Positions 14,501 through 26,339 of a stretch of 64,000 nucleotides of DNA are shown here, one piece after another (position 1 is the first letter of the stretch; each line of letters starts with the position of its first letter). This DNA comes from Brienomyrus brachyistius (lineage: Eukaryota > Chordata > Actinopteri > Osteoglossiformes > Mormyridae): the NCBI RefSeq assembly GCF_023856365.1, contig NC_064539.1:22881019-22945018 (forward strand). The letters run 5' to 3'. The translations under genes and the position numbers were made by a program. Under the pieces are notes generated by a model. That model saw only the letters and a program-made list of their open reading frames with translations, did not search any database and was not told the origin of the DNA.

Positions 14501-15367
14501 CTCATTTAATCTTCTTTCAGTACAGGACAGCCACTCCCACCCCTCCACACAAGGCCAGGCAGCCCCGGGTCACTGAACCCATGTGCTGTGTCCCTCTTAT
14601 CTCAGTCCTCGGTTTCTGGGGCGGCAGTAGAGGTAGAGCCATCTCTCGGCTGTCTTAACATTGGGATATGGCTTTTTTCACCACAGGTATTTGCTAAGCC
14701 TTCAGACTGGTCGGACTGGAAGGGTGCTTCTCCAATTAGCTGGTTTAGTGAAACCCCTGAAAGCAGACCCACCCCAGAACTGACATTCTCATCGGAGGTG
14801 GCAGTCAGGTTCCTTGTCCCCCCCTCCGGGATCACGTCTATATGCTGTCCAAGTCCAGGGCACATACAGGGAATATGGGGAAGCCCAAATGCACGTAGAT
14901 AAGCGTGTTGCAGAGGGGCGACGGTCCACTTGAAATATCGCTGGGGAGCGGATGGGGACATGGTGGGGGTTGCAGGGCGGCCCCTGGATCGAGTTTGCAT
15001 GGGAACATCATCTCGAAGGTCCTGGACCAAGCTTCATTCTCGTTCTCCCTCAGAAACCCAAACCCGGTGCCCTCACTGTGGAACCTGCCCCCCCCAGTAT
15101 AGAGCAGGAAATTAGCAGCTGGGGGAGGAGGGGAAATGAATAAACAGAGATAGACTGGGCCATCTGGCAAGTGGCCGGTGCTGCCGTGTGCTCCTGACAT
15201 CATGTGACCTGTTTGCTGATCCCAGAGCACGGACACAATGTACCACTGCCCTTTTTGCCCATGTGAGCATGCCACTGCGTCCAGCTGCGGTCTCATGCGC
15301 ACCATGTCGGGGGCGATCCTCTGCTCAGTGCCATGCCCTGAAACCCCCCCCCATATGTTCCTTTCAG
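4280..15367 (+). other. Presumed il11ra 5' intron or upstream DNA
   Basis: No coding exon was recognised in this 11-kb stretch. It is GC-moderate and holds simple-sequence tracts: a 22-C run at 8492-8513, a GT dinucleotide tract at 11475-11509, a G run near 13562 and a C run at about 13936-13957. Several reading frames of 60-270 codons occur on both strands, but they overlap one another in opposite frames, lack recognisable motifs and run through the homopolymers, so I do not call them genes. Confidence 0.5.
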
Positions 15368-18300
15368 ATGTCTGCCACCTCAACCCACACATGTGGTCTG
15401 ATTTCCCTCGCCATCCTCACCATCCTCTGTGTTCACGTCAACTCTGAGCCATGGATCCCTGAAGGTGAGTCGCCCGCCTGGGTGTAGCTGGATTGGAGAT
15501 GAACTAATGAGGGTGTATCTGAGGTCAGACAAACCCACAGATGACCCTTCGGTGGTTGCTGACATCAGAATGCCATTAGCGAAATGTCTAGGCGTGTCTG
15601 TAAGCTGAAGAATAGAGTTCTCTTGCCAGTTGAGGGATCTGTGCGTGGCACGTGTGAAACCAGTGTGAAATGAGTATATGGGGCTGTGACAGGCAGAAAT
15701 CATGCATTCAGTTGTTTGAAGCTAGAGTCTTCCAGGAGATTCCCTGAGGGAATAACTGGGGGCAAAATAGTGTGAAATCTGTGTCATGTCAATCGAGCGA
15801 GCAAACTTGAGTGTTTTTCTCCTGAGCTGAAAGGGAAAGGTCATTGGTGAAACATATCATTTGAGTAAAGAGGGACCAAGTGCTTGGTGAGCAATTACTG
15901 GATGGCAGGCTATGGTGTGATGATTTTGCTCTGAGTGGTTTGTCCAAATGGCCAGTGTATGGAAAGAGGTAAAGTTGTTTGTGTCGGGACGTGTGCAGGA
16001 GAGGCAGACCACGGTAGCGTAGACCCGTATGGGCCCTGTGAATCAGCCACTGTTTTTATTTACTCGCTGTTAATGATTAACGGCAGCTGTGAACCCTAGT
16101 GGCATGACTGGCGTTCAGCCGAAGGGGTCAGCTAGGTGGGCTGTGCTTTCATCAAGTCAGCATTTGCATCATGGACTTCCTGAGCAGAAGCAGTATGTAA
16201 TGTGACCGGGGTGGCGGACATGGCCCTGGGACTGCAGCGGCCCCACCTTTCATCCACAATGCAATTCTTTGGGTTTAAGAGGGCATGTGACATTTTAACG
16301 CGTGTGAGGAAACAGTCTCTGCCTGTGTTTATATCTTTGGACGCCTCATTCAGCCACGAGGCCTGTCCTTCACTGGAAACAAAACAGGCTTAACAGACAC
16401 ACTTACTGCTGCCCTTCAAACAAACCCCAGATGTACAGAATAAGACTCAGAAACAAGCGAGTCGATGTTGTGTATCTGCCCCCCCCCGCCCCCCGTGCTC
16501 TCAATATGGCTGGGCATTACATGGAGAGTGGTTGTTCAGATTCGATGTCTCTTCCGACAAGCTGCAGACGTCCAGTACGGCTCCCTGGACTGCAACGTGA
16601 CGCTGGCCTGCAGCTCCCCATGGCCCAGGTAAGTGGGGGTCGCTCACAGGGGTCATCCCCATGGCAATGCCAGCACATGTTGGGAGAGTGTGACTCTTTG
16701 CCATCACCTTCCTGGGTGCCACAGGTCCTTGGCGGAGTGGCGACTGAACGGGAGCACACCGGTTCCAGAACAGACGGTCCTGGGGTCGGATGGCGGCCTG
16801 ACACTCGTTAACGCCAAACAGCACATGGGGGGAATCTACAGCTGCCACGACGAGAAGGGGAATGTGGTCCACGCGGTGAAGCTGTACCTGGGCCGTACGT
16901 GAGCCGTTCCTTCCCGAAACGAGCCATTAGCGAGGTCATGTGATGTCATCGTCACAGTACAGAGTGAGGTCTGCCTGTCCAGGAGTGGAGGTGACATGGG
17001 GGGGTGTTGCGTGGCTGGGACAGGTTGGCCATCAAAGTCCATTCTAAGAAAAAACAGTTGCCCTCAGGAATTGAACTAACCACCTGTGTGACCGCCCTGT
17101 AAACTGGAGCGGAAGCTGACTTCTCCAGAAAGTTACAAGCGAGGGAAGTCGTGCACTTGTGGAGCAGGGCTGGATGGAGCCGGAGCCGGAATGCTGGGCT
17201 CTCAAAGGCAGGAAGCGTCGTCCCCAGTGACCTCTGTAGCTTCCTGACAGGAAAGGTGGAGGTTTCTGATACAGTGATACGTTGCGTACATGCTCTGTTG
17301 GGCGCAGGGGGGGGGGGGGGGTCTTATGCAGTTCAGTGGCTATTCTCATGCTCATCCAGAGGTCACTGCGACCGATGGGCGGTAAACTTGGGAGTAGGGG
17401 CAACCCTGTCATGAAGGGCAGCAAGTGGCTCAGTGGGCTAAGCCTGTGTGCCTGTAATCAGACGGTTGCCGGTTCAAACCCAGCCTCAGCACGTCTGCGG
17501 GTCCTTGAGCGAGGCCCTTAACCCCCAGCTCCCTGGGTGCCACTACAGGTGGCAGCCCTTTGCAGATAGATACAAAGAGCAAATTGAGGGAGGCGTAAAG
17601 ACGATTTCCCCATGGGGATCAATAAAGTATCTATTATAATTATTATTATTATTATTATTATTATTATAATTATTATTATAAGTATGACTGGCTGTGAATG
17701 GCTGGTTAGCGTGTGGCTAACAGGGAGCCATACACTATAGCTAACAGGGAGCCATACACTATAGCTTTTGAGATGTGTCCTGGCTGGGTGTGTCTATGAA
17801 TGGTTCCCCCCTGTGGTCTCCCCAGGTGCCCCGGAGCCATTGAATGTGTCGTGCAGGATGGCCAATCACTTCGTCGTCCGTTGCTCCTGGAAGCCACTGG
17901 TGAACACGTACCTGCCCAGCAAGTTCATCGCCACCTACAGGTAGGTGGTGTGTCCACTTAGTTGATATCTGGGCAGATAAGGATATCGTCACTGTCTGAT
18001 GAAAAAGGCGTATGTCCACTTTTTGACAACCGTGACTTTATTAGATGGAATACACCCGTTCGCCTGTTTACTGGTAGCGTTTGACACCTGATTGACCAAG
18101 TCATCTGTTTAACTAGTATTTATGTTTGTACTAATTAGCATTTGTATTCACAGTGGTCAATTCTATGGGTTACTTTATATCGCTAATTATAACAATTTAA
18201 CGTTGATAGCTTGATAGCTAGCTAACATCACTAACGGTACTTGTGAATATAAAATGAGGTTAGTTTGTTTCTTGTTGATACCAGCATATCTGCCTCACTG

Positions 18301-20607
18301 ACAACAGTCCACGTAAGTCCATTAATAACATTAAACTGTTCAATGATAGCTGTGTAATGATAGGTTTGTATTTGTCGCATTATGTAGCTTTAGGTTTGTT
18401 TTGTAGTTTGACGTTTGTTTCTCATGCTCCAGAAATAATGGATTTTTGTAGATGCGTGTTTTTTTTTTTTTTTTTTTATTGCACAGCGATGATATTTAAG
18501 ACAATCCTTTCCCCAGGTGCTGAATCAGCACCTGCTCTCATGGGCCAAGTCATGTGACCACCGCTGTCTTGGTCCTGCTATAAATTTGTAGTTTACAGCA
18601 CTGTGGTTCACATGACCCTTGAATAATGGGAAGTCTTTTTGGTGTTTGGATGTGATCTGCAGGAATGATGACCTTGTGGCGACGTGCCACCAGGAGCCGT
18701 CCCAGCCCAATGAGTGCACCATCGGTAATCCATTCGCGTGGTGGCACACAGTCACCATGAACATCACCGAGGTCAACCCCCTAGGCTCCGCCTCCACCCG
18801 GATACTGCTGCAGTTCCATAAGCTGTGTAGGTGTCCCGTCGTCGTCAGTGTCCCCCGTCTCACCCATGTGCTGACCTGACTGCTGTCCCCCTGCACACAG
18901 TGAGACCTGACCCCCCCGAGGCAGTGACCACAGAGCCGGTGGCGGGACAGCCCCGAAAGCTGCGAGTTAGCTGGCGGTACCCGAGCTCGTGGCCGCAGAG
19001 CAGGGCCTTCCCGCTGCTCTTCCAACTGCGCTACCGGCCAGTGGGCTCCAACATCTGGTCTGAGGTGAGAGACTGCTTTTGGATCGATGGGAGAATGCTG
19101 GGATAGCTTAATGATAGAGTGGAGGACTGTCTGCATTAATATTGTGGGAGAAGACACCTCGACCTTAATTTATTTTGTACTGGTAAGTGTTGGATGGGGG
19201 GGGGGGGGGGGGGGGGGGGGGGGGGCTATTGGTGCATATGTTTCTGCTTCTGAAGGACACCTAATAGAACATTGCCCCGAGGAGGGTTTTATGAATCAGT
19301 TGTGGTGCACATATTGTGAGTGTGATGTGTTTCGTGCCTGATGTCGACCTGTTCTCCCTCCCAGAGGAGCACGACTGACACTAACGTGACGATCACGGAT
19401 GTGGTCTCTGGACACCCCCACCTCATTCAGGTGCAGGCTGGAGATGAATTAAGCTTTGGCAGCTGGAGCGAGTGGAGTCCTGAGCTGCAGGCTCTGCCCT
19501 GGATCGGTGAGGTTTCCCACCCGGGCACTAGTGACTTTAGTTGGTATGTGGAGGCAGTGTAATCACAGATCAGGGCTCCCGCTTGGTGTAGTGGAGGATG
19601 AGGTTGTTGACTTTACCTGGGAGTACACAGAAGCTCTTTAAGCGTTTAGAAGGTGGAGACCACCAGGGGGTGCTGTGGCACACTGATGAGCCGTGACGAG
19701 AGGAGAAGCGGCCATACGGCACTCTGAGGCCTCCTTGTCTTGCTGTGTTTCTTATGTCTGCCGGTCGACTTAAGTAGAAGCTAGTCCACCCACGAAGGAG
19801 GATCCGGCCTACAACCTCTTCACAGAGCCGATAACAGTGGAGTCCACAGGTATGTGGCGTGTGGTGCCTGTGTGTGTCTGTCTGTCTGTCTGTCTGTCTG
19901 TGTGCAGGAGTGCTGAGAGCTGTTTTAGAGGGCTAAGTCTTAGAGGAGAGCAGGGTGTGGATTGCCAAGAGTGTACATTTGATCTGTTTATGGACTTCAG
20001 AAGCAGTCATCTGGGTTATATTCTGTGAGGTCCAATGAGATACATTTGCCTGGCGGCGGTGCCCTCCTTGGCTTCATCATGGGGTAAAGGAGAGAGGACT
20101 GTGGCCCCAGTGTGGAGTCTCCTCATGATGCCTAGCCTACGGCATCTCGTCACCCTAGTGACATTCCTAGGAGAGATGCATTATGGGAGTGGGAGATGGC
20201 CCAGCTGTCCACCCTGGCAGGTCCTGCTGTGTCAGATGGAGCAGTAGATCATGGATGAGCCAACTTGTCTCAAGCAGTCATGGAGAAGTGCAGTATCACC
20301 ACTGTAGGCACCATGGGGTGTTTTTAGTGACTGAATAAACACTTCTGCTGTGGGTAGTACACCTTCCCTTGTGCACTATGTGGATGGTGCCAGTTGGTTG
20401 TGGCTATTTTTAGGTCAGTCACTGCTCTGCCAACGCCTTACTGACTTAGATCTGTATGCCACGTTCCCGAGAGTGCCTGGAGGAGCAGCCTTGAGTATAC
20501 GCCCCTGCCGGGAGCTCGTCTGATTGGCTGTGCTGATGTACACTCAGCTGGCTGGCTAGCTGATGGAGCTTGCTGTCCAGAGGGAAAAAAAATAATTCAT
20601 ATATATT

Positions 20608-20638
<31 letters not shown>

Positions 20639-21606
20639 AAAGCTGGCTCGAGAGATCTTGCGGTGTCATAAGAAACCGTCCCAGGAAAACAAGACAGCAG
20701 TTTGCTGTAGGGATCCACCACCTTGGGTATCAGAAATGTGAAACTGCTGCCTGAAATGATTTTTTCCACACTTGGAAATTTTGAGTGGGACTGACTCAGC
20801 CTATTTTCATGCAGAAACACACATGTTGTGCATTTGTTGCCAATGAAGCGGAAGGCTGTGCTGCGTTAGTAACATGAGTGTGCGTGCCTTGGTTCTGAAT
20901 TGTCGGCGGTGGGAGGGGGTGCATGTGAAGGGAGATTGGGGTGTAGGAGCCAGGCTGTAGTGGACGAGGCCAAATGCCACGGGCCAAAGGAAACACCATG
21001 TTGGTGTGCTGTGTGCGGTGGGTCTGCCTTGGAGGGAAGGAGAGAGGCTGAAATCCAGTAAGACTTTTGGTAAAGTATCTAGGATGGGGTGGGATGAGGG
21101 GAAAATAGGTGTGGCAAGTATATCCTGTAATGTCAGAAACTGAATGATCGGTGGCATGTGCCGTTAGCGTGTCATGGTCGTGTGCCCTCCATCACAGAGC
21201 CACCCCCGGAGGATCACAGGAACGTGGGCGTGCTGGTGTGCCTGGGCCTGCTAGCGGGAGTCATCCTTTTGATGCTGTGCACGCTGATCATCCTCCTCTG
21301 GTGAGAGGAAGGCTCTGACTGTAACAGTATATGACAGGACTGTGTGCTGTCATGGCCGATATGCATGCAGAACATGTTAACATTAGTCTAAGTGTAAAAA
21401 TGTAAGTGCAGTAAATGCAATGTGGGAATGAAGGAGGTGCTTGTCGGCATGACTGGGGGAGGGAGGTAGGGATTCTGTCTGCCTGCCAACCATGTTTGCC
21501 AAACGAGACCCTGTTATGTCACTTCAGGATGAGACAGAAGAGGAGGGACTGCATGATGAAGAGGGAGTTGGCATCGATGATGTCCATGCAGCATGTGAAG
21601 ATATGA
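15368..21606 (+). CDS. il11ra: Interleukin-11 receptor subunit alpha, 10 coding exons
   Basis: IL-11 binding, non-kinase cytokine receptor chain of the plasma membrane that signals through gp130. Coding exons: 15368-15464, 16568-16628, 16725-16894, 17826-17940, 18663-18826, 18901-19064, 19365-19506, 19778-19849, 21198-21300, 21528-21606; all phases agree and give 388 aa (human ~422). Seen: signal peptide (residues 1-~27), an Ig-like domain (~33-110), two fibronectin/cytokine-receptor domains with the paired cysteines of D2 (SCRMANHFVVRCSW), and WSEWS at 291-295. The phrase ITEVNPLGSASTR and the RPDPPEAV hinge match IL11RA rather than CNTFR. The transmembrane helix (~338-362) and a short 25-residue basic tail also argue against GPI-anchored CNTFR. 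The start ATG lies directly at a splice acceptor, so 5' UTR exons lie upstream. The exon at 19778-19849 (stalk) has a weak acceptor and is the least certain. Confidence 0.93.
17414..17682 (+). mobile_element. tRNA-derived SINE with ATT microsatellite tail
   Basis: In the il11ra intron between 16894 and 17826. The head has an A-box-like gtggctcagtgggctaag and a B-box-like ggttcaaacc at 17471-17480. The body carries the fish SINE phrases gtccttgagcgaggccctta and gatcaataaagtatct, and the element ends in an ATT repeat (about 17636-17682). It is a different SINE family from the one at 28046. No clear target-site duplication was found. Confidence 0.8.
19196..19225 (+). repeat. Uninterrupted run of 30 G
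   Basis: Thirty consecutive G residues in the il11ra intron between the exons ending at 19064 and starting at 19365. Such a run can form G-quadruplexes in pre-mRNA, and its length is likely to vary or be misread in assembly. Confidence 0.9.
19877..19900 (+). repeat. TCTG tetranucleotide microsatellite
   Basis: Six TCTG repeats lie just downstream of the il11ra stalk exon (ends 19849). A GT tract is found further along the same intron at about 20609-20634. Confidence 0.85.
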
Positions 21607-24600
21607 GGTGAGTGTAAGTCTAAAATACTATGGGCAGAAGAGTTATGACACTTTTCCGTTAGCCTGCAGGAACTGAGTCGTACCTGATCCATACCGTGAG
21701 GAGACTAGTTACAGCGCGAGTTCAGCTTACTGTGGTTTCCCGCTGCAGAAGCGTCGCCTTGGTAAAGGCACTGTCGCATTTGGAGAAAGACAGTGATATA
21801 AAACCGAAGCGATGCTTATGTACTGTGCATACGGTGTACATCATGATTTACTATGCGCTAATTTAAGCTAGCAAGGTTGTGAGAATAGCCATGTTGTGTT
21901 AGCATCAAATGTTACCGCAATTAGCATTCGCCTGCATAAATTTTCATTATGAATCCATTTAATTAATCCATTCTGTACTTTTTTGAGTTAGAGGATAGAG
22001 ATTTAAGTTCAGAGGAATGTATCAATATATCACGATGTGTGATACTACTAATAATGAATAATTCCAGTTCTTTATCTCTGTGCATTTCGACCAATCAGAT
22101 GGTGGTGATGCAACCAGCTTGGTTTAGTCGCATTCTCAGCCGCGCTAGTAAGCTGGGTCATGTCAGCCCCGTTACGGGACAGGTACGGCCTGCATAATTT
22201 ACAAGAGGAAACAGTCTCTTTGTGGTGCGGCTCGGGTCTTGGTGGCTGCGGAAAGGTGCCATTAGTGAATGGTACTTATTGCAAAGATTCGATGACTGTA
22301 GGCCAGATGGATAGCACAGAAACATGAGCAGGACACAAGATAAGGTGATAACTTGGGCGATGCGCTTTGTTGACAGGTGTCTGTGATACCTGGCAGCCCA
22401 CAGGAGCTGTTTTCAAGGAGAAGCAGTAATGCCACTAAGAGGTTCAGCAGGACCACACAAAGGACTACAAAACCCAGACTCCACAAGGCCATGGGAACTC
22501 AACTGATGTGTCAGGACTAAGCAGACTGACATGGGACAGAAGGCATGGTGTGTTGGACGGAAGGCCTGGAACCAAAGCGAAGACAGCATTGGCTGTCAAC
22601 CGTGTACAGACTTTTGTTTCACCTGGAGATGCCAGATGCTGCTTCTGAGATGTGAATGAACCGTTCGCATGGGCATTTAAAGACTCGGAGAGAGGGCTGT
22701 GTTCTGATGGGGTTGGCTTTTGCGCTGACAAAATGCTGCCCTACAAGGTTGTGAAAGAGAGCTAAAGAAACCATTATATTGAATTAACCCATACTCATCC
22801 ATGTCCTCCATTAGCACCCAACTCCAGTCACAAATACCAAACACTCCCCTGCCAAACCTTTCCTGTAATCCCACCTTCCTTATACTGCTGCTTAGGCCAG
22901 GTCCTCTCCCTCCCTTGCTTCGCCTCCATTGACACTTATACTTACCACCTTCCTCTCCCAAACGCAGCACACACACACTGAATAAGCCCCACACAAGTCT
23001 ATTGTTCCAAAGTTTATAGTGCTGCTCTAACAATACATGCCATATCTCCCATCCAGCACCAACTCGGTCCAGACTTAAAACTGACAGCATCCTATGGGGA
23101 GATGCCTGGACCTGCTCCAGAAAGAGCCAGAGCATCCACTCAGCACATCACCATGCAAGACAAACACGACAAGTCTTAAAATGCACTTTATTCCGAACAT
23201 TTAAAAGAAGCTCCAGAATGAGGTTACGCTAGCAACACGTTCCCCGCGTGTTTACATTGCAACAAAATAAGCTATCTCACTGATCTGAGAAAAGGCAGAC
23301 AGACACTGCGCACTCGTCAGCTCGGTTGAAATGGTCAGATAAACGAATAAAATGACACTGATAGAACAGCAAACGGTGCGATCAAAATACCCCTTTTATA
23401 ACTGCGGCTGGCTGGGGGGGGAACAAGCCCCATTCTTAAACACGGACAAGCAGAGAAACTACAGAAAACAGCATAAACCCATAATCTCACAGACACTTGA
23501 TTGCAAAGCCCACACACACCACACAGTCCGGCTGACCCCCCTCCCCCCCCCAAACACATGGGCCGCATTAACCGGCAAACACAATAAACCCTCCCCCCTT
23601 GGAAAAGCTCCAGCAAAATCATTACAGTACATCTGCATACACACCCATCACTATAAACAGAGGTGTGCCCCCCCCCATATATAATCTGGCGTCATTTGTC
23701 CCCCATAATAAATAGACCTTTGTATTTAAATTATGATGTTGTGTGTCCCCCCTCTTCCCATGTGAAACACTCCTACTCTCTTGACTACAAACTGCATCTC
23801 ATTAGAGACCAACACGTAGGATGCTGCTTCCCAATCCCCAATGAAACAGGGATTTGCGGACTCCGTAAACGGGGGCAGACACCAAGCCAGGTCTACTGCA
23901 TGCCATCAAGCCTGTACAGCACCTGTACCACCTGCCAGGGCGAGAGAAGACACCAGCAGGCTTTAGGGGGAGGGCATTAAGTTGAGCCGTGTCCGTCTCC
24001 CCCTCAGTCAGCTAAGGCACATGCTACCCTGTGCCCCTTCTCTACAGACCGGAGCCTTGTAAATGCAGCTCCTCTTCACCACCACACTTCCGTTGCTGCT
24101 TGGTACGATCTGCCCAGAGCATTGGATTTGAAATGACAATCGAGCAACTTCCCATCAGGGTCAGCCCAAGATGTAAGCGAGCCAGGTTTACGCTAAGGGC
24201 CCAGCCGCCACCAGAGCCCCCACCCCATCTGATCAGTCTTTCAGATTGGAAAGGAAGATGACAAATGGGGAACTAGGTTAATCACATTTTACTTAGGGCA
24301 CCAAAAAATGGTTGGGCTGCCCCTGCTTCCACCCCCTGTGTTTTTCTTCACAGAAGGCACTGTTACTGTGCAACAACCTTTAACTTGCACCACTTTTACC
24401 ACTCGTGCTTATCACACACCCCATTTTACCGTTACTCCAGGAGGCTCCCTTGCACTCCATACTAAGGCACGTTCTCCACGGACACTTATGGTCCATATAC
24501 GGCTTGGCCAAGGTACCATACCGCCATCTACCGGCTAACCTGCGACGATACGTCATGAAACGCCTCCCAAGATCGACCGAGTCCTACGTGCATCTATTAC

Positions 24601-24663
24601 TTTTAACAGACCACACTGACATGGAGGGAAAAGACGTACAAGCAAAAGCCCGGCTTGTCTTAC
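21607..24663. other. il11ra 3' flank; no confirmed exon
   Basis: The il11ra stop codon is followed one base later by GTGAGT, so the 3' UTR may be spliced or simply continue here. I saw no well-placed plus-strand AATAAA close to the stop. A minus-strand AATAAA at 23187-23192 could end a minus-strand transcript (see the candidate exon at 24664-24749). A minus-strand frame of 152 codons at 22677-23135 has no recognisable domain and is not called. Confidence 0.5.
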
Positions 24664-24749
24664 CTGGCCGCAGACTCCGCTGCCATGCCCGTATCCTGTT
24701 CCGAGAAGCTGCTGATTACAGGATGCAGACCGATCTCCTCCACAGCCAT
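24664..24749 (-). CDS. Candidate first coding exon of an unidentified minus-strand gene
   Basis: On the minus strand an ATG in good context (aagaATGG, 24749-24747) opens 28 codons plus two bases, beginning MAVEEIGLHPVISSF, and ends at a strong donor (gccag|gtaagac) at 24664. The surrounding 24.5-25.2 kb is CpG-containing, which fits a promoter. I do not recognise the protein. A possible terminal exon lies downstream on the minus strand: acceptor ccctggcag near 23932-23940, then a short frame VVQVLYRLDGMQ and stop, with a minus-strand AATAAA at 23187-23192. The middle exons were not found, so this could be a chance match. Confidence 0.33.
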
Positions 24750-26170
24750 TCTTCCCGGGAGCTCCTCGCTGGTCCAGCGGAATGAAGATGTGGGCCCGAC
24801 TGCACCGCCGTCCTGGACTATTGGATATTTTCTAATAACCTGGAAGACCTGTTTAACCGCAGCATATTACATGAAACCGGCCCGAAATGTATTAATTGAA
24901 CTTAGTATCTCACTGAACTGCCAATATATAGTATCCGAACCGAACTTAAGGGTTTTCCCAAACAGTCCATGGGCTGTACTAGTGGGGAAGCGATTACTTT
25001 TTCGCGAGCGGCGCCAAGAAAGAGAAGTGTTTGCTGCTTATTAAGTGGCTGTGAGGCCACTTATCTTTCCCATCGACGGCGGAAACTTCCTCTTTTGGAG
25101 GGAAAATGACAGCAAAGCGGGCAGGAGAGATTTCTGTTGCATGGGGGCGGGATTGAGGTTTCTTAGTAGTAATTATACTACGTGAAAAAACACATGACCT
25201 GCCGTCACACAATACGGCGACTTTTCAGAACTAATAGTGAGGAGATGAAGTCCATATATCTGGCCATTACTCGTCCAGCATCAGGATGTTCCTGTCACAG
25301 AGAGTGACACATGACTTTCTGGTAATCATAAAAACATCTGTGCTGTTTCTGATTACAGTTCCAACGGTTCTGTTCATCCAGGGCTCTCATTCTACCGGAG
25401 AACAGGAACAAGATCATGAGAAAGCCCACAAATAGTGTCTGCATGCATTTCACATGCAGGGAGCTGCCGACCGCAATTAATTTAGATCATATTTGGATTC
25501 TGCTGCCTCAGAATTGTCTTTTGCACGCGTGACAATACATAGCTTCTCGTGGTTATGCTTCACTCCATCTTGGCAGGTGTCGTGTCACTCCTCCGCATCA
25601 GTATCATGCACGTAAAAAGCTGCGCATATTGACCATATTGCGCCAGGTCATACAGAATTCCTTCTCTACTTGAGAACACAGGAGATCTGCATACCATAAC
25701 ACTACTGGTTCTTGTGGTTACAGAAAACACGTGTCGTCCATGCCGTCTTCCACTCGGCATTTCCTGAACCTTAACGTATGTCGCAACGCGCTGGTGTCAT
25801 CCCATAAAGTTCTAAATTCAATTTGGCTGTTATAGCACGTGGTCAAGCCCTTTACTCTATATAAACAAAAAAAGCTAATTTTTTAAATGCTACCGGGCTA
25901 CTCAACCATGTCACTGGTATCTGAGTTCATAAGAGCGTACATCGCGTAGAAGTTTGGACATTCTTCGGGAAGGTAGAGAATTCTTAAACACCTTATAATT
26001 CAGGCGGCCGTGGTCACCGGCGTGCACGCCCACCCCTCCCATGACGCTGGATAGGCGCTGTTCGAGGAGACGGCCAATGGCATTCAGGTGTAGGCGGGAC
26101 TTTCTCTGACTGATATGCGCATCCCACCAAACAGTATCTACTCCATGTAGGCGCATAAATCCTTGGAGTA
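24750..26170. other. Intergenic DNA, no gene seen
   Basis: No exon was recognised. The left part (24.9-25.2 kb) is CpG-containing and carries ETS-like GGAAG motifs, so it may be the promoter side of the minus-strand candidate exon at 24664-24749. The rest is mixed-composition DNA without repeats that I can name. Confidence 0.45.
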
Positions 26171-26198
26171 GACGGTCATTTGAGCATTTACTTTATCC

Positions 26199-26199
<1 letters not shown>

Positions 26200-26244
<45 letters not shown>

Positions 26245-26312
26245 AACAACAATTCTAATAGCAATAATAATTATTATTCCTGATATAACAACAATAATAA
26301 TAATTATTATTT
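26200..26312 (+). repeat. ATT/AAT trinucleotide microsatellite
   Basis: A run of ATT repeats (about 26201-26243) is followed by mixed AAT/ATT and TAATAA tracts up to about 26312. It marks the left edge of the DNA that is duplicated again near 32200. Confidence 0.85.
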
Positions 26313-26339
26313 CAAGAATTCCTGACCGATGACCAGCGT

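Noticed and set aside
17418..17490. tRNA-like sequence with B box ggttcaaacc
   Set aside because: Part of a SINE with a body and microsatellite tail; no paired acceptor stem.
15368..21606. Alternative identity of il11ra as CNTF receptor alpha
   Set aside because: CNTFR is GPI-anchored; this gene has a transmembrane exon and basic tail, and its hinge and D2-D3 phrases match IL11RA better.
22677..23135. 152-codon minus-strand frame with a Trp/Gly-rich peptide
   Set aside because: I suspected a retrotransposon ORF because of its odd composition, but no reverse-transcriptase or nuclease motif could be found and its ends are not supported.
24031..24300. Minus-strand open stretch reading through WGGGSGG and LHLGLTLMGS
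   Set aside because: Open for about 77 codons, but all three frames are partly open there, it lacks a start and consistent splice sites, and no family is recognised.
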